Under the pieces are notes generated by a model. That model made no database searches and was not told where the DNA came from. It was given only the letters and a program-made list of their open reading frames with translations. 64,000 bases of DNA from Pseudomonadota bacterium (GTDB taxonomy: Bacteria; Pseudomonadota; Alphaproteobacteria; Rhizobiales; Hyphomicrobiaceae): positions 496,001 to 560,000 of the forward strand of contig JAFECE010000011.1 of NCBI GenBank assembly GCA_018242295.1. Reading direction: 5' to 3'. Position 1 is the first letter of the stretch; each line of letters opens with the position of its first letter. The position numbers were made by a program, and so were the translations under genes. Below are positions 46,368-54,654 of this stretch, in pieces.

Positions 46368-46793
46368 CTACTTCGCCGCCAGCGCAGCTTTCAGCTTCTC
46401 GGCGTTCGCGGCCAGCACGGAGCCCTCTTCCATATTCCGAGCGTGCAAATTGAGCGGCTTTCCCTCGAAGCGGGGAATGATGTGGAAATGCAGGTGGAAG
46501 ACGGTCTGGCCGCCGGCGGGTTCGTTGAATTGCGCGATGCTGATGCCGTCCGCAGCGAAGGCCGCTTTTGCGGCGGTCGCTACCTTTTGCACGAGCGGGA
46601 TGACCTTTGCGAGCACGACCGGGTCGGCGTCCAAGAGATTGCGCGACGGGACCTTGGGAACGACCAAGACGTGGCCGGGCGACTGGGGCATTACATCCAT
46701 GAAGACGACAGCATCGGCATCCTCGTAGACTTTGTGGCACGGAATTTCGCCGCGCAGGATCTTCGCGAAGATGTTGTTTGCGTCGTAGGCCAT
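46368..46793 (-). CDS. HIT family nucleotide-binding protein
   Basis: 141 residues. The N-terminus NIFAKILRGEIPCHKVYEDA and the active-site triad HLHFHIIPRFEG (H-x-H-x-H) define a HINT/HIT protein, an AMP-lysine or nucleoside phosphoramidate hydrolase. The cysteine in IPCHKV is common to this subgroup. Physiological substrate unknown. It is followed on the same strand, upstream, by the DUF482 gene with 48 bp between. Confidence 0.95.
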   Translation of the reverse strand: MAYDANNIFAKILRGEIPCHKVYEDADAVVFMDVMPQSPGHVLVVPKVPSRNLLDADPVVLAKVIPLVQKVATAAKAAFAADGISIAQFNEPAGGQTVFHLHFHIIPRFEGKPLNLHARNMEEGSVLAANAEKLKAALAAK

Positions 46794-46841
46794 GATGTTC
46801 CACCTAGCTGAACCCGCAGCGACCTCTCGCCCGGCGCCGCT

Positions 46842-48014
46842 TCAGGCCTCGTCTTTGCGATAGGGGCCCATCTCGGTCAAGTCGGCATTGAACCTGGACA
46901 TGGCCTCGCGCTCTTGTCTCAGAAAACGCTCGACGGCTCGTTCCAGAGCCGGGTCGGCGAGCCAATGGGCCGAGTATGTTGCGACCGGAAGATAGCCGCG
47001 GGCGAGCTTGTGCTCGCCTTGCGCGCCCGCTTCGACGCGCGGGAGCCCGTGCGCGATGGCGTACTCGATCGCCTGATAGTAGCAGACCTCGAAATGCAAC
47101 GCCGGATGGTGCTCAGTGGCGCCCCAATAGCGGCCGTAAAGGCAGTCGCCGCCGATAAGGTTCAAGGCGCCGGCGATATAGCGTCCGTGCCGCTTCGCGA
47201 AGACCAAGAGACAGCGCTCCGCCATCGCCTGACCGAGGAGCGAGAAGAACGTTCGATTGAGATACGGCCGGCCCCACTTGCGGTTTCCGGTGTCCATGTA
47301 GAACGCGAACATCGCATCCCAATGGGCCTCGCCGATACCTCGGCCAGCGACGTGCTCGATCTCGATGCCGGGCGATAGCGCGGCCTGCCGCTCCTTTCGG
47401 ATTGCCTTCCGCTTGCGCGAGGCCAAGCTCGCGAGAAAATCGTCGAAAGAGGTGTAGGCTTGGTTCTGCCAATGGAACTGCTGGCCGATGCGCGTGTGGA
47501 AGCCAAGGGCGCGCAGGCGTTCGGCGACGTCGTCCTTTAGAAAGGTCATGTGTACTGAGGAAAGGCCGCCGAGGCGCGCGGCCTCGATTGCGGCGGCCGC
47601 CATCAATTGCTCGTCGGCATAGGAGGTGGCGCCCGGCTTCACGAGAAGGCGCGGACCGGGGACGGGTGTAAACGGCACCGCGATCTGCAGCTTCGGATAA
47701 TAGCGTCCACCTGCCTGGGCGTAGGCGTCGGCCCATCCGTGATCGAAGACGTATTCGCCCTGACTATGTGATTTCAGATAAGCGGGCGCCGCCGCGGCGA
47801 TCGCACCGTTCTCATCCTCGAGAATGAGATGGCGCGGCAGCCAGCCACTCTTGCTGCCGACCGCGTGCGACTCTTCCAATGCCTTCAGAAAGGCGTGCGA
47901 GACAAAGGGATTGAATTCTGCGGGGTCCGGATTGGCGCAAGCATCCCACTGCGCCGCGTCGACCAATGCGATCGACGGCGCAAGCTTCACCGCTGTCTCG
48001 GAAGATATCGGCAT
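46842..48014 (-). CDS. GNAT/FemAB-like protein, DUF482
   Basis: 390 residues, single domain. DUF482 (PF04339) motifs: EFNPFVSHAFLKALEES near the start, GEYVFDHGWADAYAQAGGRY, PFTPVPGPRLLVKPG, FHWQNQAYTSFDDFLASLAS and, later, FEVCYYQAIEYAIAHGLPRV with EAGAQGEHKLARGYLPV. The family is called peptidogalycan biosynthesis protein in some databases, but its reaction is not established; the fold is acyltransferase-like. Cytoplasmic. It may share an operon with the HIT gene downstream. Confidence 0.92.
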   Translation of the reverse strand: MPISSETAVKLAPSIALVDAAQWDACANPDPAEFNPFVSHAFLKALEESHAVGSKSGWLPRHLILEDENGAIAAAAPAYLKSHSQGEYVFDHGWADAYAQAGGRYYPKLQIAVPFTPVPGPRLLVKPGATSYADEQLMAAAAIEAARLGGLSSVHMTFLKDDVAERLRALGFHTRIGQQFHWQNQAYTSFDDFLASLASRKRKAIRKERQAALSPGIEIEHVAGRGIGEAHWDAMFAFYMDTGNRKWGRPYLNRTFFSLLGQAMAERCLLVFAKRHGRYIAGALNLIGGDCLYGRYWGATEHHPALHFEVCYYQAIEYAIAHGLPRVEAGAQGEHKLARGYLPVATYSAHWLADPALERAVERFLRQEREAMSRFNADLTEMGPYRKDEA

Positions 48015-48119
48015 CGTTACCGTTGCTGCGAGAGATTTAGTTTACGCAACTCCTTCGCAAGAACCAAATCACCTTAATCAGGGCAGATCCGCGTTGCGTG
48101 CGGTGATCCAAAGTTATCG

Positions 48120-48869
48120 TTAAGGGCGAAAGCCTTCGAAGATCATGGCATCTGCGCAGGCGGCAGCGATACGGCGCTGCTTCGGCGTTCTTACCGTCCA
48201 TGTGAAAAGCGTTAGGCCGGAAACGCGGCGCACGTATTCGGTGACTGAGGTTGGTAGGGCATCGACCTGATACGCATAGAAATCAGGCGAAACGGGGCCT
48301 GACTCGAGCAGGTTGCGGAGGGCGGAAGCCCGCTTCCTGTTGATCTTGCGCGACCACCAACCGGCGCCCGTGAAGCTTCCCGAAACAATGCCGCACGGAA
48401 TTTCGGGTGCCAGGCCTCGTACTGTCGCCATCACATCCGGATCGAACGACATCAAAGCCGCGGGGCCGCGATATTCCGAGACGAGAGTCGTGACGTTGGC
48501 GAGAAAATCGCGATCCGGCGGATCCCATTCGCTTTTGATTTCGATAAGCAGCGGCACGCGGCCGCCGACGAGATCGAGGAGGCCTGCGAGCGTCAAGATC
48601 GTGGCTCCCCCGACGCGATAGCGAAGCGAACGGAGGTCGCGTTCCCTGACGGCCGCGAGGGGGCCACGGCCGTCGACGAGCCGGTTCAACGTTTCATCGT
48701 GAAAGACGACCGGGATGCCGCCCTTGATCGGCCGCACGTCGCATTCGATGCCGTAGCCGGCGTTGATTGCCGCCTCGAAGGCGTGACCCGTATTTTCGAT
48801 GATCCCGCGTTTCGCGTCGTGCAGTCCGCGGTGCGCGATCGGACGGAGGAAGGCTGCACGATCGAGCAT
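48120..48869 (-). CDS. Glycerophosphodiester phosphodiesterase
   Basis: 249 residues. GDPD hallmarks: AHRGLHDAKRGIIENT (catalytic HR and E), ECDVRPIKGGIPVVFHDETL (E/D metal ligands and second His), LIEIKSEWDP (E-x-K) and the C-terminal FTWTVRTPKQRRIA. It hydrolyses glycerophosphodiesters to glycerol-3-phosphate. There is no signal peptide, so it is cytoplasmic like UgpQ. It begins 4 bp downstream of the ridA stop, so the two are co-translated. Confidence 0.93.
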   Translation of the reverse strand: MLDRAAFLRPIAHRGLHDAKRGIIENTGHAFEAAINAGYGIECDVRPIKGGIPVVFHDETLNRLVDGRGPLAAVRERDLRSLRYRVGGATILTLAGLLDLVGGRVPLLIEIKSEWDPPDRDFLANVTTLVSEYRGPAALMSFDPDVMATVRGLAPEIPCGIVSGSFTGAGWWSRKINRKRASALRNLLESGPVSPDFYAYQVDALPTSVTEYVRRVSGLTLFTWTVRTPKQRRIAAACADAMIFEGFRP

Positions 48870-48873
48870 GGCG

Positions 48874-49341
48874 TCAGCGAATTTTCAGGATGGCATCGAT
48901 CTCGACGCAGGTGCCGAGCGGGAGGCTCGAAACGCCGACGGCGGATCGCGTGTGGCGGCCGGCTTCGCCCAAGACCGCGACGAGAAGATCGGATGCACCG
49001 TTGATGATTTTTGGATGATCGGCAAATTCCGGCGTCGAGGCGACGAAGCCCGTCAGCCTCAAGACCTGGACGATGCGTTTAAAGTCGCCAAGAGCCGCCT
49101 TCGCCTGTGCCAGCAAGCTCAGTGCCGAGGCCTTTGCCGCGGCTTGTCCGTCTTCAATGGAGACGCCCCCTCCAAGGAGGCCCGTCAGCACGCGGCCGGT
49201 GGCGTCCTTGGCGATCTGCCCGGAAATGAAAAGCTGGTCCCCGGAGATGAGAAAAGGCACGTAATTGGCGACGGGTTGGGGGGCGTCCGGCAGTTTAAGC
49301 CCCAATTGGGAAAGCCTTTGCTCGACTGTTGTCATCGTCAT
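48874..49341 (-). CDS. RidA family protein
   Basis: 155 residues from ATG 49339-49341 (AGGT upstream). The chain TTVEQRLSQLGLKLPDAPQP followed by VPFLISGDQLFISGQIAKDA and LGTCVEIDAILKIR is the longer RidA/YjgF subgroup of Alphaproteobacteria (LISGQ, RSAVGVSSLPLG). The catalytic arginine of true enamine deaminases in the SR(S/A)xxxV motif is represented by TRSAVGV. It would hydrolyse reactive enamine/imine intermediates. Shares an operon with GDPD. Confidence 0.93.
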   Translation of the reverse strand: MTMTTVEQRLSQLGLKLPDAPQPVANYVPFLISGDQLFISGQIAKDATGRVLTGLLGGGVSIEDGQAAAKASALSLLAQAKAALGDFKRIVQVLRLTGFVASTPEFADHPKIINGASDLLVAVLGEAGRHTRSAVGVSSLPLGTCVEIDAILKIR

Positions 49342-49462
49342 GATTACCTGTAGCTGGAATTCCGGCACAGCATGTGCCGTGCTGACGCCTCTTTGCAATG
49401 CCTTATCTGCGAACTAGACTGTTGTTGTCGTAAGTCTATCCAGCCGGAAAGCGAGTAAGCCA

Positions 49463-50332
49463 ATGACCATGCGGAAGGGCTCTGCCACGTTCGCGCTTCT
49501 CGTCCTCGCAGGTCTGATGCCTGTCCAACCGGCTGCTGCGGCTGAACCAATTGCGTTTGCTCCGCATCGCGCCGTCTACGAGCTTTCCATGGGGACCTCG
49601 ACTGCGGGCTCTGGCGTAACGGGTGTAACCGGCAGGATGGTTTACGAGCTGAGCGGTTCGCCCTGCGATGGCTATACGCAGAACATGCGTTTCGTGACGG
49701 TGATGACCAACCAGGAAGGGACTGAGACGCTGAGCGATCTCAGAAACTCGAGCTGGGAGGAAGCGGACGCGAAGAAACTCAGATTTTCCTCAACGCAATA
49801 TCAAAACGACAAACTTGCCGACACGAGCCAAGGGGATGCGGCGCGCTCGAAGGGCGCAACGCCTGTCGTCGGCGTTGATCTCGTGAAGCCCGCGAAGAAG
49901 CGCGTGTCGCTGCCTCAGGATATTTACTTTCCGATGCAACACGCTTCGACGCTGGTGCAGGCGGCCAAAAGCGGCGTGAAGATGTTTGCGGCCAACCTCT
50001 ATGATGGGTCGGAGCAGGGCGAGAAATACTACCTGACCAACACGGTCATCGGCAAAAAGTACGAACAGAATACCAAGGCCGTGCCAGCTTCATTCAAGGG
50101 GGCCGATGCGCTGGCCACCGTCGATTCCTGGCCGATGATGATCAGTTATTTCGATGCCGGTAAGGACAAGCACGATCAAACGCCTGCTTACGAATTGTCC
50201 TTCCGCTATTTCGAGAATGGTGTCACGAGCGATTTGAATATCGATTATGGGGAGTTTTCGATCAGGGGCCAATTGAAGGAGCTGACGTTGCTGGCTCCCG
50301 GCAAATGCCCGGATACGAAGGCCGTGCACTAG
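49463..50332 (+). CDS. eipB: EipB family cell-envelope protein (DUF1849)
   Basis: 289 residues. Signal peptide MTMRKGSATFALLVLAGLMP...AAA. The mature part opens IAFAPHRAVYELSMG, followed by GVTGVTGRMVYELSGSPCDG and RFVTVMTNQEGTET, the DUF1849/EipB signature. The two cysteines (SPCDGY and near the end GKCPD) match the disulfide pair described for the Brucella protein. EipB is a periplasmic beta-spiral protein needed for envelope integrity. Monocistronic. Confidence 0.92.
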   Translation: MTMRKGSATFALLVLAGLMPVQPAAAAEPIAFAPHRAVYELSMGTSTAGSGVTGVTGRMVYELSGSPCDGYTQNMRFVTVMTNQEGTETLSDLRNSSWEEADAKKLRFSSTQYQNDKLADTSQGDAARSKGATPVVGVDLVKPAKKRVSLPQDIYFPMQHASTLVQAAKSGVKMFAANLYDGSEQGEKYYLTNTVIGKKYEQNTKAVPASFKGADALATVDSWPMMISYFDAGKDKHDQTPAYELSFRYFENGVTSDLNIDYGEFSIRGQLKELTLLAPGKCPDTKAVH

Positions 50333-50369
50333 CAGCGCCCGAACGCCTCTTAGCCGTACGAGGCGGTTA

Positions 50370-50660
50370 TCAGAATTCCGATCCCGCCAGCAAATGATGG
50401 GCTGGACCCATTAACGCGGGATCGACGCCGGCCTCTTGGCAGAACGACAGCAAAAGTCCTTCATCGGAAAGAATATATTCGAACGTCGCAGACTGAAGCT
50501 CGCGAGAGTTGGCGACGTTTCGTAGGTCGTCGGGCATAATTCCTGTCAGCGCGAGAAAACGCGAGCTCTGCGTTGAATCGGCGAGGAGAAAAGCCAGCAC
50601 CTGCAACGCTAGCGCTTCGGCATCATCCTTGGACAGGGGCTTTGATCGCGACCGAAGCAT
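50370..50660 (-). CDS. DUF3572 family protein
   Basis: 96 residues. The pattern DAEALALQVLAFLLADSTQS followed by RFLALTGIMPDDLR and FCQEAGVDPALM is DUF3572, a small helical alphaproteobacterial family of unknown role. It is commonly next to divK, as here, where it is divergent with 117 bp between starts; that space probably holds both promoters. Confidence 0.9.
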   Translation of the reverse strand: MLRSRSKPLSKDDAEALALQVLAFLLADSTQSSRFLALTGIMPDDLRNVANSRELQSATFEYILSDEGLLLSFCQEAGVDPALMGPAHHLLAGSEF

Positions 50661-50777
50661 AGTGGTTCCTATGGGTTAGCTGACGTTAACTGTTGGTTAC
50701 TGCTTTCGAGGCAAAGATGACCCAAGGTTTAGCCGAGAATCGGTGCACAACGACCGCGATGGAGAGTGGGCGGTTCT

Positions 50778-51209
50778 ATGACGTATCAGGAATCCGGAAC
50801 GAACGTCGAGCGTCGCGTGCCTGAAATGCGACCCACGACGCGATCTGTTCTGATCGTCGAGGACAACGAGCTCAACATGAAGCTCTTCAACGATCTCCTC
50901 GTGGCCCACGGCTACAAGACGATACAGACGAGGAACGGCTTCGACGCGCTTGAGCTGGCGCGCAAGCACCGTCCCGATCTCATCTTGATGGACATCCAGT
51001 TACCCGAGGTGTCCGGCCTCGAGGTGACGAGATGGCTCAAGGACGATGACAGTCTCCGTGAAATTCCGATCGTCGCCGTAACAGCCTTCGCAATGAAGGG
51101 AGACGAGGAGAGGATACGGTCAGGAGGCTGCGAGGCGTACATTTCGAAACCGATTTCGGTGATGGCGTTTCTCGAAACCGTTCGAAAGTTCATCGGCCCG
51201 TCTAAGTAG
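50778..51209 (+). CDS. divK: Single-domain response regulator DivK
   Basis: 143 residues from ATG 50778; the family core begins at about residue 20 ([20 protein letters not shown]). Phospho-acceptor in [15 protein letters not shown], conserved T in [15 protein letters not shown] and K in [10 protein letters not shown]. It matches Caulobacter DivK closely over the receiver domain as I remember it. DivK controls cell polarity and asymmetric division through DivJ/PleC/DivL. pleD follows 24 bp later, as in Caulobacter and other Alphaproteobacteria. Confidence 0.96.
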   Translation: MTYQESGTNVERRVPEMRPTTRSVLIVEDNELNMKLFNDLLVAHGYKTIQTRNGFDALELARKHRPDLILMDIQLPEVSGLEVTRWLKDDDSLREIPIVAVTAFAMKGDEERIRSGGCEAYISKPISVMAFLETVRKFIGPSK

Positions 51210-51232
51210 CTCGTCTCGTAGATTTGTGATCC

Positions 51233-52603
51233 ATGACAGCCCGCGTTCTCGTCGTCGATGATATTCTCGCCAATGTGAAGCTTCTCGAAGCGAGGCTGCA
51301 GGCGGAGTATTTCGAAGTTCTGACGGCCAATGGCGGACAGCAGGCTCTCGACATTCTGGAACGCGAAAGCATCGACGTCGTGCTCCTCGACGTGATGATG
51401 CCGGGCATGGACGGGTTTGAAGTCTGCCGCCGGATCAAGGGCAGCCACGCTACTCATCACATTCCAGTCGTTATGGTGACCGCGCTCGATCAGCCGTCGG
51501 ACAAGGTCCTCGGTCTCGAAAGCGGCGCCGATGATTTCCTCACGAAACCCGTTGACGATATCGCGCTCGTCACGCGTGTGAAAAATCTCGCCCGTCTCAA
51601 GATGCTGAACGACGAGATGATCATGCGCGCGTCGACCGGCAAGGATATGGGCATTCCGGACGACGGTTCGCTCGCGCGGGCGCTCTCCGCGCGGTCGGGC
51701 CGGGTGATGCTGGTCGATGATCATCCGAGATCGGCGGCGCGACTTCTCGAAGTGTTGTCGAAGGTCAACGACACCTACGCGGAACGGGATGCGCAAACGG
51801 CGCTGGTGCGGCTCGCGGACGGCAATTTCGACCTTCTTATCGTGAGCCTGTCGTTGCAGGGTTCCGATGGCTTGAGGCTTTGCTCGCAGGTGCGTTCGCT
51901 CGAGCGCACGCGGCACTTGCCCGTCATCATGCTGGTTGAGCCGGGAGACGAGGCGCGGTTGCTTCGCGGTCTCGATATGGGCGTCAATGATTACCTCATG
52001 CGTCCGATCGACCGGCACGAACTGCTGGCGCGCGTCAAGACGCAGATCAAGCGAAAGCGGCATTCCGATTTTCTTCGCCATCGCCTGGCGGAAAGCGTCG
52101 AGCAGGCGATCACCGATTCACTCACGGGCCTGCACAATCGCCGCTACATGGAAGGGCATCTCAAAACGCTCGTTTCCGAAGCGATCCGCACGGGTCGAAG
52201 TTTATCGATGCTTGTTGCGGACATCGACCTTTTCAAGAATGTGAACGATACCTACGGTCACGACGTCGGCGACGCGGTGCTCAGAGAGTTTTCGGTTCGG
52301 CTTCGCCGGAATACGCGCGGCATTGACTTGGCGTGCCGGCTTGGCGGCGAAGAGTTCGTCATCATCATGCCGGACACCGACCTGACGCATGCGTATCAAG
52401 TCGGCGAGCGATTGCGTGCGTGCGTGGCGTCCGATGAATTCGCGATTGGCGACGGCCGGCATATCCGCGTCACTGCGAGCGTTGGGCTCGGTACGCTCGA
52501 AAGTCCTGACGACACGCCGGAGACGATCTTCAAGCGTGCGGATTGTGCACTCTACATTGCCAAGCGGCGGGGGAGAAACCGGGTCGTCGCGGACGCTGCG
52601 TAG
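51233..52603 (+). CDS. pleD: Diguanylate cyclase response regulator PleD
   Basis: 456 residues, the length of Caulobacter PleD. Two receiver domains: the first with phospho-acceptor in VVLLDVMMPGMDG, the second (around 160-285) degenerate at its acceptor (LLIVSLSLQGSDG, no Asp), as in PleD. The C-terminal GGDEF domain has GGEEF and an I-site RxxD (RGID) five residues upstream, so product inhibition by c-di-GMP is expected. It makes c-di-GMP at the pole for stalk or bud development. Confidence 0.96.
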   Translation: MTARVLVVDDILANVKLLEARLQAEYFEVLTANGGQQALDILERESIDVVLLDVMMPGMDGFEVCRRIKGSHATHHIPVVMVTALDQPSDKVLGLESGADDFLTKPVDDIALVTRVKNLARLKMLNDEMIMRASTGKDMGIPDDGSLARALSARSGRVMLVDDHPRSAARLLEVLSKVNDTYAERDAQTALVRLADGNFDLLIVSLSLQGSDGLRLCSQVRSLERTRHLPVIMLVEPGDEARLLRGLDMGVNDYLMRPIDRHELLARVKTQIKRKRHSDFLRHRLAESVEQAITDSLTGLHNRRYMEGHLKTLVSEAIRTGRSLSMLVADIDLFKNVNDTYGHDVGDAVLREFSVRLRRNTRGIDLACRLGGEEFVIIMPDTDLTHAYQVGERLRACVASDEFAIGDGRHIRVTASVGLGTLESPDDTPETIFKRADCALYIAKRRGRNRVVADAA

Positions 52604-53184
52604 CTGCGTCTTTCGGGGCTGTGAGGTCGTTGCCGCCGAGCAATTGTGCGCATGCAACGTAGTCGCCGTTGCATATCGGAGACGAATTTTCGCAATTTTT
52701 CCGGGTGTTTAGTTTGAGACCAGGTCGCTGCGGCCTCACTCGAATCGTTGCCTCAGTGACACAGTAAAGCAGTTGTTGCTTTCTGCAGCGTATTCTGGCA
52801 CCAATTTGAGCACTGACTTGGGGACAATAGGGAAATTACGACAGGTTTAACGTCGCGCCGCCCGCATTTCTGCTATTGGGCTGCGACTTTGGGAATCCCG
52901 CGCTATTGGGCCCGCCGCATAGCCTGATAGAGTGGGTATGATCGAACCGAGCGACCACAAGAGTGGCCTCCTCGAACGGTTGCAGAGGGTCGATCGCGAA
53001 GCTGGGAGAGGAACAACGCCCTCTTTGAACCTCGCCCGGTCGTGGCCAGGGTCGTGAAGCTGTCTCGGAACGATTTACCCCGCTGCCGAGTTTGCTTTAG
53101 GCCCTGGCCGCTTTCAGCCAAGGCCTTCAACACATTCGATTTTTATCAAAAACAAACCAGCGTAAGCCGGGCGAGTTCCGCCGC
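52604..53184. other. 581-bp intergenic region between pleD and rpmG
   Basis: No gene is supported. The frames that cross it are short and have no family. It contains a 10-bp direct repeat GCTATTGGGC (52872-52881 and 52902-52911) and an imperfect GC-rich hairpin near 53099-53128 (GGCCCTGGCCGCTTTCAGCC followed by AAGGCC). That hairpin could end the rpmG-side transcript (minus strand) but lacks a T-run. Confidence 0.45.
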
Positions 53185-53352
53185 TTACTTGATCTTGGTT
53201 TCTTTGAATTCGACGTGCTTGCGCGCGACGGGATCGTACTTCTTGAACACAAGCTTTTCCGTCGACGTACGCGGGTTCTTCTTCGTGACGTAGAAGAAGC
53301 CGGTGCCGGCCGATGATAGCAATTTGATTTTTTGCGTAACGGGCTTCGCCAT
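53185..53352 (-). CDS. rpmG: 50S ribosomal protein L33
   Basis: 55 residues from ATG 53350-53352 (AGGA at good spacing); the longer frame to 53409 is not conserved. [20 protein letters not shown], then [20 protein letters not shown], is L33 of the zinc-free type: the four zinc-binding cysteines are absent. The position next to the NUDIX/DUF983/rnr genes is typical of Rhizobiales. Confidence 0.97.
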   Translation of the reverse strand: MAKPVTQKIKLLSSAGTGFFYVTKKNPRTSTEKLVFKKYDPVARKHVEFKETKIK

Positions 53353-53428
53353 GGATCCTGGCCTTAAGAGAAAGCGCCAATGTAACCTTGGCGAGGGAGC
53401 GCGCAACATACGCGCGAACTTTGCCGTG

Positions 53429-54130
53429 TCAAGGCGCCGGAGGTGCGACCTTACAGGATATCAAATCGCGGCGATAGGCCGATCCTGCTGAGTAATAAAA
53501 GGGCAAAAGCTCGCTCAGGCCGGTAATGTCAGGGTCGTTCAGAATAAGCGCTACGACGTCGTCGAGAACAAGCTTCGTTATGCGTGGCAGATCGAGCCTG
53601 GCGGCTTCGGGAAACGTAAACCATGCGAGATCAAGCAGCTCACCGTCAGGCAGCGTCGATTTTCCGGAAACCGCTTTTGCTTTCGTCACGAAGAACCATG
53701 TGTCGTAGCGGCGGACGCGTCCGGGCGGTGTAATTGCGCGTGCAAAGGGGATGAGCGCTTCCGGGGCCGGGCAGTGCCCTGATGCGGCGAAGGCCTCCCA
53801 GGCAGCGCCCTGGACCAGGAATGGCGTGTTCCTGCCGACGATGAGCCCTGTCTCCTCGCAAAGTTCACGAACGGCAGCGAGGGCAAACGGCTTGATCTCG
53901 TGGGCAAGGTCCGCCGGCATGAAGCCGCCGCCGAAGCGATGTGCGAGGGCGCGATCATCGTCTTCGACGCGACCGCCGGGGAAGACCCATTTGTCCGGCA
54001 GAAAGACTTGGTTCGCATGCCGGCGGCCCATGAGCACCGTCGGCTCCGATCCCGTTGTGTCGACGACGACGAGGCACGCGGCATCACGTATCGGCGTTTC
54101 AGTCGGTTGCCCGTCTATTGCTTCGGACAT
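53429..54130 (-). CDS. NUDIX hydrolase
   Basis: 233 residues from ATG 54128-54130, 11 bp after the DUF983 stop. The Nudix box is interrupted by an insertion: [17 protein letters not shown] followed about 27 residues later by [14 protein letters not shown], giving REx2EEx2GL. It thus belongs to the CoA-pyrophosphatase/NUDT7-19-like group with a longer box. Substrate unknown. A longer frame starts at 54229 but overlaps DUF983. Confidence 0.9.
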   Translation of the reverse strand: MSEAIDGQPTETPIRDAACLVVVDTTGSEPTVLMGRRHANQVFLPDKWVFPGGRVEDDDRALAHRFGGGFMPADLAHEIKPFALAAVRELCEETGLIVGRNTPFLVQGAAWEAFAASGHCPAPEALIPFARAITPPGRVRRYDTWFFVTKAKAVSGKSTLPDGELLDLAWFTFPEAARLDLPRITKLVLDDVVALILNDPDITGLSELLPFYYSAGSAYRRDLISCKVAPPAP

Positions 54131-54141
54131 CGCGCCAACTG

Positions 54142-54603
54142 TCAGGAGGACGGGCCGGAGGATGGTGGAGGATATTCTTCCGGCAAATCTTCCTTCGGAT
54201 CGCCGAAGCCGTGCATCCGGAGCGCCCATTGATAGCCAATCAACGATCCCTTGACGCGCGGCAAGAGCCAGAGGCTCAGCAGGATCAACGCGGGCAACCA
54301 GATTGCCAGCTGAACCCAGGTCGGCGGCGAGTACAATCTCTCAAGGATAAGGATGCCGCCGACGACGACGTGCGCAGTTATCGTCATGACAAAATAGGGC
54401 GGAGCATCGTCGGCCCGCTGATGGAAGAGCTCGGCCGCGCAAACCGGGCAGAGGTCATTCACCTTCAGATATTTTCCGTAGAGCTTTCCGTCACCGCACT
54501 GCGGACACTTCTCGTGCCAGCCACGGCCCATTGCCTGCCAGACATTTCGATCTGCGCCATCGTCCGAGACGGGAATATTTTGAGCCGTGTCGAGCATGGA
54601 CAT
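54142..54603 (-). CDS. DUF983 family membrane protein
   Basis: 153 residues. CPQCGDGKLYGKYLKVNDLC then PVCAAELFHQRADDAPPYFV, with a zinc-ribbon type CxxC...CxxC pair, and two membrane helices (MTITAHVVVGGILILERLYS, IWLPALILLSLWLLP) define DUF983. The function is unknown. Gene order rnr, DUF983, NUDIX, rpmG is conserved across Rhizobiales. Confidence 0.93.
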   Translation of the reverse strand: MSMLDTAQNIPVSDDGADRNVWQAMGRGWHEKCPQCGDGKLYGKYLKVNDLCPVCAAELFHQRADDAPPYFVMTITAHVVVGGILILERLYSPPTWVQLAIWLPALILLSLWLLPRVKGSLIGYQWALRMHGFGDPKEDLPEEYPPPSSGPSS

Positions 54604-54654
54604 GTGATGGGCCGTCGGAGCGCCAGGGTCAAGTCGCGCGTCACTTCTGCGGCG

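Noticed and set aside
52872..52911. Direct repeat GCTATTGGGC twice
   Set aside because: Only 10 bp and two copies; not enough to call an element or operator.
52903..53133. 76-residue minus-strand frame downstream of rpmG
   Set aside because: Composition is typical of non-coding GC-rich sequence, and no ribosome-binding site or family was seen.
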